From contig NC_060026.1 in the NCBI RefSeq assembly GCF_021134715.1, positions 4,154,001 through 4,218,000 on the forward strand: DNA of 64,000 bases. The letters run 5' to 3'. The notes beneath the pieces were generated by a model. The model was given only the letters and a program-made list of their open reading frames with translations, had not been told where the DNA came from and made no database searches. The position numbers were made by a program, and so were the translations under genes. Shown one piece after another: positions 1-20,650 of the stretch (within the stretch, counting starts at the first letter, position 1; each line of letters opens with the position of its first letter). Source of the stretch: Daphnia pulex. Taxonomy: Eukaryota > Arthropoda > Branchiopoda > Diplostraca > Daphniidae.

Positions 1-6958
<6,958 letters not shown>

Positions 6959-9100
6959 AATTAAGAACTACAACAACAACAACAACAACCATTTACAATT
7001 TTTTCTTTCCTCCTTGATGACATAATTGACAATCGATCGAACAAATCGCGCTCTTGTTCTTGGATGTTCTTCCACTCCAACACGCCCGTACTCCTCCTCC
7101 CCCTCCTTTCCAAATGTTACAATTTTTGTTTTGAAACGAACACACACACACACACGCGATCCGATAAAAAGATTAAAAATAAGTTTGTTGCGTGTCTCCG
7201 TGAATAATTTGTTACGACTAGAGAAATAATACCGTTGGGGCCACCATTTAATCATCGATTCCGACCTTTCTTTTTCCCCAAGTGCCTCTGAAATATTTGA
7301 CTCGAATTTTCTTTTTTCTCGTCTTGCCTTCTAGAGTGATTGATCTTACATAACTATTTCGACCACCCCCCCCCCATCTATTGTAATGTAAATAATAATT
7401 TCCAACCCCCTATCATGGCCAACCAAAGAATGATTGTAACCATCGACTTTATTCACCTTCCTTTCATTCTTGCTAATTTGCTAAAGAAAAAGAAAAAAAG
7501 AATCTTCCTCCTCCTCTTCTCTTGTACTCCCGAAAATGGTCGGTGTTGTGTGTTGACACGGGCGAACGCAGTTATCACGATCTCAAGTCACCCAAACAAC
7601 ATGAGGACGACATTCAAATTCATTGCAGCTTTTCAATCCTTTTTCTTTCTTTCTTTCTTTCCCATTTAAAAACGAAACACACACACGACATTCACAGAGA
7701 TACTTTTTGGAAAAAAAAAGAATTCACCTTGAGACAGTGTGGCCTTGATAGCGACAAGTTGACGAAACAATTTCTCCCGACAAACGCGCAATCGTTCGAC
7801 CAAAGTATAAAATTTTTTAAAAAAGAGACGCGCACGCACACAGCCATGTCTGTGTGCGTGGAAGATCACGGGGTATAAAAATATCATTTCCTCGATGCCT
7901 TGTTTGCTGCTTTGTCGGTTAGGGAAAAAATATTCCGAAATCCATCATATCGTGTCTTCTTGTCTCGCTACCCTCGGATTCCCGCTGTTTGACAATAGTA
8001 TTACGTAACTGACACGAAGAGACACCCACCTGCTTTGTACTTTTTTTGTTTTAATTCGGTGATCGATTTGTTAAGGGAGAAAAGAGGAGAGAAAAAAAAA
8101 GGACACGACAGAAAAACCTGTACTTTTTGGCTAATTTGACTTGGGAAAAAGAAAAAGTTTATTTTTCCCTTTGAAAAAATTTCGCCTTTGACAAGACCAG
8201 ATGTTCGAGAGAGAAAAACGAGTTTTTTTCTTTTTCTTTATCATTTTAAATAGCGACCCCCGTTGTATGTGCGGCCTTTTTCAAAAATTGTTTTTTCTTT
8301 TGGTCGGGTGAGTGATTTGTGTGTTTTTTAAAATTCAATTTGACCGCGCCGTGCTCACTGTGTACGCCTTATATGAATTATTATCAATTATTATGACATA
8401 AATAATTTTGTTTTTCTGTTGATTTTTTTCTAAAATTCGCCCATCAGTATATTTTGTATAATGTCACGGAATTTCCACCCTCTTTGATGATTGAGCTCTA
8501 AAAAATTAATTTTTTTAATTATTATTATCATTATTTTGTGGGGGGGTGAATCATTCTTTTTGGAAAAGAAACAAAAAATTATCGTTTTGCAATGACATGG
8601 TTCGTGTACAGTCTTTAATAGCTGTGCCAATTTGAGTTTTGCCCCGTTTATAACAACAAACAATCCATTTAATTATTTTTATTTTTGAATTATTATTATC
8701 CTCTCTTATGCAATCATTTATTTTGTGTGACTGGAGATTCCTATTATCTTCCATGCAGAGTTGAGAAAAAAAATAATTTTTGTTGTTGTGTGTATGTAAG
8801 TGTGGGAGACATATTTCTCGACTGTTCATGTGGAAATTTCTTGTTTTTTGGACGTAAAAAAAAATAATTGTTTCTTTTGTTTTCTCTCGACGATCGTTAT
8901 CAAATGAGAAAGAAGAAAAAAAAATGACAAAAAAAAACCTGAGATTTTAAAATAAAGAAAAAGAGTAAAAAACTGGTTGATGGATCTATCAATTCTTATT
9001 TCAAACAGCCTTATTAACCGAGTATATACACAGCACATCATATAGCCTAGTTGCTAATTTTTTTTTTTAGTTTTCCCATGCTATTCAAATAAAATTTCCG
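6959..9100 (+). other. Probable 3' UTR of the MAGI gene
   Basis: AT-rich sequence with no convincing coding frame follows the MAGI stop codon. AATAAA occurs at 8951-8956 and similar signals occur near 9090 and 9207, so a UTR of about 2 kb is plausible. A (CA)n run lies near 7140-7156. The exact cleavage site cannot be read from sequence. Confidence 0.45.
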
Positions 9101-12100
9101 GTCGGGTGGATCTGTTGGAAAAAAACAAAAGATTGGGTCCACACAGACGATGTCGCCAACTGATTTCTACCGTCTCTTTCAAACTGACAAAATAGACTAA
9201 ATCAAACAATAAATAGAAATGTTAATCTTGTATAGTGTCCAACCAGCCAATTTGTTGGTCCCAGAATGTGAAACATTTTGTTGTCGACATTTCCAATGAT
9301 GGATATCGATACACATCGGACAAACTGACAAGAGAATGAAGCTAAACAAAATATAAAGGGTTCTCTCTCAATTGAGTCTGCTCTTCCGTCTGGATGATCC
9401 GCCAGAAACCAACCAACACACACAATGTTCACCCAATTGATCCTTTTTTTTTCTTCCAACGGTTCAAACCCTGCATCCCCCGGAAAGAAAAAGGATCAAA
9501 CATATTTGATATTTTTTCTTAGCTCTACTCTTCCTATGCGAAAGGGGGGAAAATGGCGGCTGATCCGCAGAAAAACCGTCGGAGGGCCGAGGATCAAATG
9601 GCAATATTTAGACAAGCGCATAGTGTGTACAGTTCTTTCTCTCTTCTGCAGAGGATCTATACCGAAAAGAATGCGCAGCTCACAAATAAAAAGAAGGGGG
9701 GACTAAACAACAACAAGAAGAAAAAAAAGGGTCATGCGATACGTCCGGTATGTTGTTTTGCTGGCCCATCTCGACCAATATATATGCGCACGCCGAATAA
9801 ATTCACAACGCAAAAGCTCCGAGATTTCTTAACACACAGACGGAGTTATTGGTCAACTCTCGTCGTGCATTTTTCACTTGGAAAAAGAAAAATAAAAAAG
9901 TTTGTAGTTGTCTGTCCGCTTATAACACACAGCGCACGTTGTAAAAAATCAAAAAATAAATCAAAAAAGGAATCCAACAGGTGTGGATGATGAAGAAAGA
10001 ATCCAGCCCCGAAATAGTATAATCGCGCGCGCGGAGAGAGACATTATTTCGAAATTTCAAAAAATAACTCATCGACTATCTGTCACAGAAAAGTTTCCAA
10101 AGTTTTTGCACACGTATACATACGACATAGTTTGTTGTTTTCCATCATATGTAGTATATAGCTTCCAGCCAGGTATATATGCACGTATATATAATGTATA
10201 AATATAGCAGTCTAGGTAGTCTGGTCTATACACGCGGAAAGATAAATGGCCAAATTCCACAAGAGTCTCTCTGCTCCCTTCGCTCTTCAATCACTAACCC
10301 CCTCTGATTCTCTATATGTACATGACGGACGGCTAAATCGTTTTGCTCGACACGACCGTTCCCTGAGATTCTTTTTCATTCTTTTGTTAATTTTCAATAG
10401 CAAATACTCTTTCTTGTTCTTTTTAATTTGGAAAGAAATAAACAAAAGAAGGAATAACCGGTGGAACAACACGAAAATTTTGGAATTGACAGAACTCACC
10501 AATCAAGTCGACATTTCACGAATGTGTACGTATGTATTATTTCAGCTACAAGAAAAACATAATAATAATAAATTTTTTTTCGAAAGTATTTAAATTAAAC
10601 CCTCCCTTGTTTGGGGAAAAAAACAATTTTTTTTTGTTTTGATGAAATTACATGTTTACCTGAAAAGCAGAAGATACATCACGTACTACTTAACTTACTA
10701 TAAGTACTACGTACTACCTGTGCGAGGAGAGGGGGCCTAGGAGGAGGGCTTGACTCTTATATTATTTACCCCAAAGGAAGAATATAACCATCATTTGATA
10801 AATTTGAAATATTTTCTTCTTACTTCTGAACAATAGAAACGCAGAAAATGCTTAAGTAGGAGGAGTCAAGCTCGTTTTTTACTTTTGACCTTCGAAGGTT
10901 ATATACTTCTTCTTTAAAAAAAAAAAATAACCAAATTGAAATCATGAATAAAAACGGACGAAAGTAAGAAAAGAAATAACCATATTGTGCTTTATTGATT
11001 GGATGATTCGCCAGAGAATAGTATACACACACACAAGTCTCTCTCTCTCTTTTTTCTCTCTCTTTCTCTCTCTGGCTTGTGTATGTGTATACTTACACGC
11101 AGAGTATACCTGCCGGCTGTGTCGGGCTAAATTTAGAACTCTGAGCGGGCGGAGAGGCGACCGTTCCAAAGTATCGATCGACCCTTTTCAGTAGATCCTT
11201 TCTCATATATATATGTATATATACCAACGCATAAAACATTTTTTTTTCTTTCTCTCGCCGTGAGCGTGATCAGTCCCTGTTAAAATATTCTCCAGGTCTA
11301 GAATTGTGTATAATATTAACGTGGTCGAAAAACACTGTTTCGTAATAATAATATATGTCTATACAAACGTACCCCGAATTTTGTTGTTTTTTATTATTAC
11401 AGATCATCATCATAAAATTTTATGGCATTTCTATTCTGGTTCTTCTCTATTCCGTATCTAGGTATATATATAAGGATGATGGAGCTATATAGTCCTTGGG
11501 GTTTCGGGGGATTATCGTCATCTCACGCTGCTGTTGGGCCCCGCAGTTCATTGTGTACGTCCTTTATGCCCACACCGAAACGAAGGCAAAAATTAGATAT
11601 ACTGGGTGTTGTGTGTGTTTCACCAGGCCGGAGAACAATCAAAAGATATTATATGCAGCACACATTCACAGATTACAAAAAAACTTAAATAGAGTCGTTA
11701 TCGTCTTTGACCAGACTGTCGACCTCTTTCTGATATTTAATCGTTTTAAAAAATGTGTACAAGACCAGCCACACATAGAAAACGAAAAAAGGTGTACAAA
11801 ACAAGTATTACATCATCGCTTATTTCGGGTTTGTTATAAAAAAAGAATTTTCCGGCCTCGCTATATAGCTCTTGTGTGTGTCTATGCGGATACCACACTG
11901 AATGATAATGAGTTGTAAAAATATGAACCAACCCATCACCACAACCACCACCACCTTATATCAAAGATCACGGGCGGGGGGAATAAATAAAAAGATTTTT
12001 CCCAAAATAACTTTTATTTTTTCTCTCCACTGTGTGCTGTGCACGAGAGATGTGATATATTCCGCCTCTCCCAGTGCAATGTGGGTTATCTTATCTGGAC

Positions 12101-13390
12101 AACCATTGGGTTTTCAGCTCAGGAGAAGGGAGGGGGGTTGAAAACGTCAACAGCCAGATATAGCTAAACATTTTTCGCTTGTTTTGTTTCCTTCGGAAAG
12201 TAGCGAGACTGTTTTTAATAACAGTTTCGCTTTACACAAGTTTGTTTAGCTTTTCAATAACGACTGAGGGAGACGGAGGAGCACGCGACTGATGATGATA
12301 ACTCGACCTCGCCATTGGTCCAGGCCCATGGTGAAGGTCACACACAATTTTGAATAGATATGCAGTGGCCAGTCTAGGCTAAATATAAACTATATGTATG
12401 TGTACATATACTGCGGTCGAAACCCACAGTTCTAAAGAGAGGACCCTCCTATATATCCCCGGCGGAACGAATCCTGAGAATTTGACGTCCCCGCCCGCTG
12501 TCAATTTTTGTGTGTGTGTGTGGAAATGACGAGCGTGAAACGATAAGAAAGTAGCGACAATTTAGGTTTTATATGTTGCGGGACCGACTTGTATACGGTG
12601 TGGGTCGAGTATTGCTGTCAAGTAATTCAGAGAAACGTTATGTTATTTCATTTTGGGGAGGACAAAAAAGAAAAAAGAAAAAAAAAGACAAAACTTTCGG
12701 TCCGTTCGTTTCTAACGAGATTTTCCAGCTAAGCGGACACGGCCAGGAGACGCAACTGGAAAACAATAAAACATTGGTGGCGTCGTGATTCCAATGACGT
12801 CAATGAGCAATTTTTCTTTTTCCCTGAACAAAAAAAATTTTAAAATAAAAAAAAAAAAATGTTGTGGGCGTAGATTAAAACGGAATAAAAAAAATAAGGT
12901 AGAGTGTAAACTTGTGGATAATAAAGGGGAACGAATAAAGTTGCGCATCTAAAAAAAGAAAGAAAAACTATTCTATCCGGGGAAATTCTATTATTGGCAA
13001 GAAAACAATTTCAAATTGCTGACGTCAATCCGAAAAAGTCTAAAACTTTCCGAAGCGGATCATTTCGGGTTAAAACACAAAAAAAAGATGGTGGCGACGC
13101 GCGGGACTAAACCTTACAATAATTTTTTTTTTTTTAATGAAATTTTAAATTTCTGGGGGTTTTTTCAGTGTTTTTATTTCGCCGATTATCCAAAAATAAA
13201 ATGAAAGAACAAGAAAAAAAAAGGAGGTGGGGTGAGGAAACAGGTGTTCCACGTGCGTGACAATGTCAAAAAAGAAGCTCCAAACTCTTTCGGCCCAAGT
13301 GGCTCTACTAGAGTTTTGCTCATTCCGCCGCAGTGGCGCTGCTGTTCCGCCCACCGAGTTCTTTTTGCTGGCAACTCAGGCAGGTGTCGC
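9101..13390. other. Non-coding intergenic stretch
   Basis: No reading frame here has splice-linked partners or the GC-rich third positions seen in the real exons of this window. It is AT-rich with (CA)n, (CT)n and (TA)n microsatellites, including a hairpin-forming segment near 11020-11093. I see no RNA gene. Confidence 0.6.
11020..11093. repeat. Imperfect inverted repeat flanking a CT-rich loop
   Basis: An 18-base arm at 11020-11037 (AGTATAC followed by CA repeats and AAG) pairs with 11076-11093 with a single mismatch. The 38-base loop is nearly pure pyrimidine. The arms are mostly CA/TG microsatellite, so the pairing may be a by-product of simple sequence. Confidence 0.6.
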
Positions 13391-13391
13391 G

Positions 13392-13649
13392 TCAGTCGTG
13401 CTCCAACCGCCTCGGTGGTCGTCCGCATACGATTTCTTTTCTTCCATTCGTCGCACACTCTCGGCGCATTCAGCGCACAGTCCAGTCACGAACGAGATCG
13501 TTCCCCAATATTTCATTATATTTTTTTCTGTGTGTAATTCCACAACATTTCCACTTGAAAATTCGGATCGAATTTCAGGGGAAAAGAAACGAAATAAAAT
13601 CCCGAATTCAACACGTTTTCTGTTACACCACTCGGCGCGCTTCTAACCC
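13392..13649 (+). promoter_or_regulatory. Candidate transcription start and 5' UTR exon of the gene at 19094
   Basis: GC-richer sequence stands out from the AT-rich surroundings. An initiator-like TCAGT sits at 13392-13396. A strong splice donor (CCC|GTGAGT) follows at 13650. The next strong acceptor on this strand with the right position is at 18880, 213 bases before the ATG of the 405-residue protein gene. An intron of about 5.2 kb is therefore proposed. This is an inference; no transcript evidence is available here. Confidence 0.35.
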
Positions 13650-16600
13650 GTGAGTAATCACTTTTTTTCTATTTCGTCACGAATTTTGGTCAGGAAAAAA
13701 AATACCGAACCCCCCCCCCCTTGTTTTTTTTTGGGTGTTCTTTCTCTGGAAAAATAATTATTACGAAATTAATGGCGGCGGGTTCTGTTTCACGATTGAG
13801 AAATGGGGACACACAACAAAAACCCGCGTTGATTTCGCCTTTTTCTCAACTTCTTGTCGGTGGTGTGTGTGTGTGTCTCGCCTGATGGGAGACGGAGGAC
13901 TCATTTGTTTTTGTTGTCTGTGGTGCGTGACGTCATCTTGATAAAAAGTCTCGTCGTTCTCTTTTCTTTTTGGTTGTTCCGAGTCTCGAACGAAAAATTG
14001 TTGTGTGGACTTTTTATTTATATTTCGCCGCTTTGAGGGAATTATACTATTGCACATAAATAACAGCCAGTGGGTCCCCTGTTTTGGGTGAAAAATTGAA
14101 AAAGAAAACGGTAAAACTTTATTTTTTTTGTTTCTTCCACATTTTTAACGAGCTGATCGTTTTGCGTTACACAAACTAGTGTCGGATATGTTCCCGAGTC
14201 CGTGAACTTTAAGCTCGCCCATGGTCAACAAAGTTCACACACACACACAGAGAGATTTGTTCCAAAGAAGAAATGAAGAAGAAACAAAAATGGTGTAATC
14301 TTATATTCGTTTCGAAGGATAACGAGATCAAGTTGAAACGAGAAACGAACAGATTGCGGGCGAATGGTTCGATTCTTGCCAACAACTATGGCCGCAACGC
14401 CACCAGTCCAGTTTCCGTTTCATTCTTAGCAACAAAGTCATAACAACGTTTGTGTGCTGTTTGAAATCAGCCCTGGCGTCACCAAGGCACTGTTGGTTCT
14501 TCGTGAATCACGACTAGTGTGCAACTGCTGGGCCTACCACTGGGGGAAACACGTGTCACAAACCCTCCACTTGAGGCAACTTAAAAATAGTCGGGTCCTG
14601 TAACAAGTTTAATTGTAGTGAGGAAGTGTGGAGGGGGGAACTGGATTGAATTATGCGTGTTAAAGTGTAGTTTTTGACTTTCAAGATGGCCGCTTTTTTT
14701 CTCCCGAAGTTTTGGTTTGTGTGTGTGTGTGTGACAACCGTTGGGTTTGGGAGGATCCTGTTGCTACCGGCGATTAAACAACATCCCCTAGACAAACGAA
14801 AGTTCGCTCTCGATCTTCCGCCAAGTATGCGTGAAAAAAAGGACACGACTTTGCCATTAGCCGGCGGTTTTTTCCTCCTTCTCCTGCCCTCCGATGTTTT
14901 AAAACAGCAGACGACGCTAGTCGCTACTATCGTCGTAAGGAATTTTTGGGTGCGCGAGCTAAGTCTTCCGAGAAGCCAAATAAGAAGAAGAAAATAAAAC
15001 ACACACACACCGAAAAGACACAAATTTTATTATTATACAATAAAATAAAAAAACAAAACCTAAAAGACGGTCACGGCTCAGACATTGACGAATTGTCTGC
15101 CGGGCTCAACCATCCCTGACCCACATCAAACGATTAGATTTTTGTATTTCTTGTTTGTTTTTTAATTCTTTTTTTCTTGGTAGGATCATTATTATTTAAT
15201 ATGGTGTGTGTGTGTCGTGATTTTGTTTTGTTTTTCCCTTTCGTGTCATTTTTTCGCTTATTATTAACATCCGGCGCGATCGATCTACCAGATGGTGGAG
15301 TCACACATTCATTCGTCAGCAACAACTCAGCATGCGATCGTTAAACAGCGATTTCGATTCTTAACTTTCGATTCATTATTCATGTTGTTGATTAGAATTC
15401 CACCAGAAATTTTAAACCTCGCTGAAAATTGTTTTTCGCGTGTGCAACTTTTTCGTACTACCATAACTTCATTAGTCTCTCCCCCACCATCTACTTATTT
15501 TTATTTTTTTCCAACCCAAAAAGACACACAGCTGCGCTCGTTAAATTATACGCGGCTTCCGTCATTTGTAACCGTCACGTCATTATATCCTCCCAATTTT
15601 TTCCTCATAGACTCGCGGTCCCCACACACTTGTTGATTTACATTTTTCTGGTTCTCGGTTGACGAGAAAAACAGAACCTAACCTAATCATCATATTTTTG
15701 GGTTCGTATTTTAAAAAGGGCAAGTCGGAACAGATTGTATATAAACGAGGTGATGAAAGTCCGTATTTGTTAACTGTTCGTTTTAGAAACGAGCCGAGAG
15801 AGACTATTACGTGAATACTGTAAAGCCTTAAATATTAATAGATTGATTTATTATCTATTACAAACCCAATGATCTGCGCGGTTCGTGAACTACGTGATTA
15901 AGATAACGTGTGGCACTGTTTCAATTGTTATCTTCCATTTGGCCGTCAAAAAAGGGAATCAGGGAAGGTACCCGGTCAACTCTCTGCTGGCCGTGTACAC
16001 TAGCACACAGTCGTCGCTCTGTGTGAACTAAGAAAATGTATATACATAAAGCCAAATTTGGTCGGCTGGGCTGGTTACTAACTGGCACTATATGTGTGTG
16101 TGTGTGTGGGTGGGGGGATTGTCAATCGATAACATCAAAAATGTCGCAGTAGAAAAGTTTTTTATTTTTCAAAAATACAATTTTATTTTCTTTCATTTTC
16201 GGGTGGCATGTGCGTTATCGACTTCGAACTTTGTAACGATAGCAAACGGCCATTTTGATTGTTGAATCATTTTTTCTTATTTTTCTAAATTTCGCCTTTT
16301 TTTTTTAAATTAAATTCGACGAAAAATTTAAAGAGAAAGAGGTCAGAATTGAAGTAGATTTCTTGTTTTTCTTTCTTTTTATTTTTCCACGATAAACCCG
16401 AAAGAGAGTAATGTAATACCAGTTTTTTCGGTTATTTTCTTGTTGGCTGCTATTGCTATATGTACACACACACACTCGTTTGCGCGTAGATAGATAATGA
16501 CCAATTGAAAAGGAAACAAACATGCGCTGGCTCGATGGCACTGGAAAAAAAACGGTTCGTTGACCGATATTATTTTTTTCCTTTTCGTAGACGCCCTGGT

Positions 16601-18880
16601 GTAAGAGTGCGTTGAACTTTTACGGGGTTGTTTTTCGACCGTTTTTTCTTTCTTATCTGCGCGTGTGAAAAAATTTTTTTGCGCGATTTCTTTTCTGCCA
16701 AAAAACCCCTTTTGCGCCCCTTGTGTGTTAGGGTGGAGGAAAAAGGGGGGAGCAGCAGGTTCAAAAGTATTATAAGTGCTGTCCGTCTATAACAATCCGT
16801 CACGCGAATAACTTGGACAATAGACGAACCCTTGGAAGAAAAATTTCCTTCTCTTCTTCTTCTCCTTTAACACTTCCCCCCCCCCATTCCACTCCCATTA
16901 TAAATGCACCCTCTCCGACCGAAAAAACCGGTTTACCTGCCTCGGTCGGTTCTTCTTGTGTGTGCGACGTAAACATGTTTGCCAAAAAAAAGTTCCTTTT
17001 CTCCTTTTCTTGTTCGTTTCTTTTTTACAACGGTGCTGGATGTTGTGTGTGGCGAAAAAACCCCTTTTTCGGTGGTGACTTAACGATCCGCCATGTTTTG
17101 TAACCTTGACCATTTCCCCCCTCCGTCCAAAAGTTGTTTGTGTGCGTCAATTCTCGCGAAGAAATAACAACAAACTCTGCAACAGTCTACGCACTACGAC
17201 TAGACGCATTTTAAGGATTACAATTTTTGGTTTCGGTCAAAAACGGCATTTTGATCAACATTCGATTAGCGGGAAAATCGGAGATTTTTATATTAAGGAG
17301 AGCTCCGTGAAAAAAAATGTCACGACATTTTTCAATTAAAAATATTTTCCCCCGACACTCTGTCGGTTCCGCGCGGCCTGTTTACAGGTCGTCGGCACCA
17401 TTTTGTCTCGTCGGTTTTGATTCACGATATTCTTCAAAGTTTCCAAATTGAAAAGAGGAGAAACAAAAAATCTGTGTACACGTTTGTTATTACAATCCAG
17501 CCCGCTTCGTGATCCCGCGTGACTACTCTCTCTCTACTATAGGTCTTCATCCTCCTCCTCCTCCCGCTTATTATACACAGATAATGATGGTGGCGCATTG
17601 GAAACCGGTTATTGCGGGGTTCAATCCAGTGGCCAGTGTCTATTTTATTTTTTTACAACTAATATCCCGACAGAGACCACCTGTCACATGGGGGGGAATT
17701 GTTTCCAAGACGGGAGAAACTAAAACTAATTCAACTGGTTTTATTTATTTGTTTTTTTGTTGTTGTTGTTATTCCGATTGTTACTAGACACAAAAGAAAG
17801 AGAGAGAGAGAGACACTGTTAAAATAGAGGAAAATGTCAGGGACAATTATTACATTTCTGGCGATATTATCTAACTGTTTCGGCAACTCAACGCCAAGTT
17901 TTTCAACTTTTTTCTCTCCCGTAAGTTTTTTTCTTTTTCCTCCAACTCCTAAAATGACGTCAAATAAGATAGGAGTCGACCCGTGTTTTTGTGTGTGACG
18001 TCAATCGCTAGTTCACACCGCACCTGGTGTGTCGCACCTGAAAACTCTGGAAAGGTTTCGGCAAGGGCAAACCTTAGAGTATTGGCGTCATAGAGAAAGG
18101 ACTGAAAGGTGATGGTGGTGGTGGTTATGGTGGTTGTACTAAATTTAGAAAACAGAAACAAAATTCTACGCTGAAATTAAATTGAAATTATTCGCACAAG
18201 GTAGGCGAAAGTTGATTGTATCATTCCCGGGTAGCAATCAATCGACCCCCCCCCCCCCGCATCTGTTATGTTATTTCCCCCGATGGCCTTTTTTTGGTAT
18301 TCGAGAAAAAAAAAACACATGGAAAACCGGATAGAAAATATTTAGATTCAAAACTAATTCTCTTAGACGTCTTTTTAATACTCAAACAAGAAAAATAATT
18401 TTAAAAAAATAAAGTAAAAAATCGACCGCAGATGACAGATGGATCGTGTTGTGTTTCCACCACCGCATATAACTACGCGCCATGATGATGATTATTATTA
18501 TTACCCAGAAGGTGGTAGGGAGATATATATAGAGAGAGAGGGGGTCTTCTTTTCAAGTCATATCGAAGACAGGGGGGCTCTCGCATTTCTCCGCCCTTGC
18601 TGATGGTATTATCGCGTGATCCCATTATTACATCATCCATCAAAAAAAGAAAGAAAAATACGGCGGCCCCTTCTCCACCAGACCGCGGAGCCATTTTCTT
18701 TTTGTTTTTATTGTCTAGAAATGAACTAGAGAGAAAAAGAAAAAAAAATATTACGTGTGTATAAAAACTCTCACCATTAAAACCGCCGCGTTCGTTACTT
18801 GAAAATTTTATTTCATTTTTGTTTATTATGAAAAAACGCCCTTCAAAAAATGAATTTTGTTTTTGTTTTTATTATTTCAG
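13650..18880 (+). other. Probable large first intron of the gene at 19094; otherwise non-coding
   Basis: The stretch is bounded by a GTGAGT donor at 13650 and an ATTATTTCAG acceptor ending at 18880. Inside are (GT)n tracts (around 14721-14732 and 16092-16107), C runs (18246-18258) and AT-rich sequence, with no supported exon. Confidence 0.35.
18246..18258. repeat. Homopolymer C13 tract
   Basis: Thirteen consecutive C residues. Similar runs occur at 33503-33515 (C13) and 34279-34293 (G15). These are prone to length error in sequencing. Confidence 0.9.
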
Positions 18881-19093
18881 AAAAAAAAGGAAACAACAGA
18901 AAAACAACCAATTATTATATCATGCGAATACAGTGACGATGCGATCCGCCGGCGGACGTACTCGGCGATTTGGATGTTCCAGTGAATTTTGAATATTAAT
19001 ATTCCAACATTCCTCCCTTACTGGCAAGCGAGAAAATTGCAGACATTTGTTGAGAAACGGTTCATTAAAAAATAAAGAAAAGACAAATTTTCA

Positions 19094-20650
19094 ATGATGG
19101 ATTTCGAGAAAAAAGAAAATCGCGTGTCCATGTCAGAATGCGCCCAAGTGACGCCGGATTCGCCGATTGATTTGAGCCAACTGTCGTCGAGATGCCGCAG
19201 TGTCGACCTGACGAACCGCTCCGTTTCCGAGAGCTGTTTGGCGCCCACTGCGGCCGTTGCGGCCAAGAAGAGACGGATCCACGGATTCAAGGATCCGCTT
19301 CCGCCACCGGCTCCGCTGATGGCCGACCACACCACGACAGCCGCCGATTCGTTGAAATATCGATCCATGTCTCACGCCGATATTGCCGGATACAGGACGC
19401 CGTGGCTGTCGGCTGAAGTGACTGAATCCTCTTCCTCTAGGATCCCGTCCCAAACATCCGCATCCGCAGCTCCGGTCGCCGAGCTATCAACCGCAGCCGC
19501 CGCTTTATCCGCCGCTGAAACGTTGAAATTTCGTTGCATGAGCGAATCGCGATTGGCCGGCCCCGGCAACGCCGCTTTTCATCCGACGACAATCTTCCAG
19601 GGAAACAGCACTTCCGGCGGAAGGAGTCGGAATTTGGGAACGACCAGCAGCTCGGATCTTCTCCGGGCGGCCACCGACAACAGCCAACTCGAATTCCTTT
19701 TGCGGCGCACCAACTCTGAATCTGTCCTACCGTCCAGGTGAGATATTAAAAATTCTTCCAATTTAATTTTTATACTCCGGCCGTCATCATTACGGAGGAG
19801 AAAGTCTCCAATTAAACATTTTTAGAAAAAGAATAGAGAAATTTAACGAGTCGGAGTATCGTGCGTGAATAACCGGTTTGGGTTTTCTTTTTCTGATTAT
19901 GATGACTATAATACGGTATCTAATAATAATGTTTCTTTTTTGATGTTGTTGTTGTTGTTGTTGCAGGTCGGGAGAAATAGCCGGATCGGCGGCCCTTGAG
20001 ATATTCATGCGGCAACAGCTGATGCTTCAGCATTTATTCGCGCAGCCGTCGCAGCAGGATGGAAGCGATCCAGGCAGTGGTTCCAGTAGTTCGTCTTCGT
20101 CATCCTACCTGTCATCGGCACCCAATTGGCTCCTAGGCATTTACGGCTACGGATACACGCAGCTCCTTCAAGCATCTCAGCAGCAACAGATTGCCACCGA
20201 TCCGGCAACCGGTTCCGGACAGGTATGTTATAAACTCGTTTTCTTTTCTTTCTTTTTTATTTTGGAAGATGGAGGGGCAGCAGAGATTTATGAGTTGTAA
20301 CTTACCGAGTCTTCTCCTAAAAAATGGCGCAGATTTCGGGTGGGCCAAGCTCACCGGCTGTTGGCGCAGTATCCATCAGCGGATCGGATGGTGAAGGTGA
20401 AATGGAAGAGGAGGATATGGAGGCTGGCGAGTTCTCTCACGGTAAGAAGCGATCACCGCGAGCTCTGACGGGTAAACACGTCAAACTGGGCACGGGGGCC
20501 AGCCCGGTTGTCTTGAGCAAGTTGAGACTCAAAGTCCAGGAGAGCCAGCGAATGAAACTCGTCAAAAAATCCATGCCGTCGGGCTCCGCCTTTGCATCCG
20601 CCGCCGCCGCCAAGAAGAATGGATCAAAACTTAAGAGTCGAGCCAAGTGA
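19094..20650 (+). CDS. Unrecognised 405-residue protein with repeated R-x-M-S motifs
   Basis: Three exons, 19094-19737, 19967-20222 and 20333-20650, join in frame (1218 bases, 405 residues). The ATG at 19094 is chosen because an acceptor ends at 18880 and this is the first long open frame after it. I do not recognise the family. The protein is Ser/Ala-rich and probably disordered, with no signal peptide or membrane segment. Four similar phospho-site-like motifs occur at residues 42-50 (RSVSESCLA), 90-99 (RSMSHADIAG), 147-156 (RCMSESRLAG) and 205-212 (RTNSESVL). The middle has a hydrophobic patch (NWLLGIYGYGYTQLL) in exon 2. The C-terminus has an acidic stretch (EEEDMEAGE), then a basic block (LTGKHVKLGTGASPVVLSKL) that looks like a conserved segment, and ends in Lys/Arg-rich sequence. 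GC-rich third positions and consistent splice phases support a real gene. Confidence 0.8.

Noticed and set aside
9553..9990. 145-residue + strand frame in the intergenic region
   Set aside because: Lys/Asn-rich composition typical of AT-rich non-coding DNA; no splice or family support.
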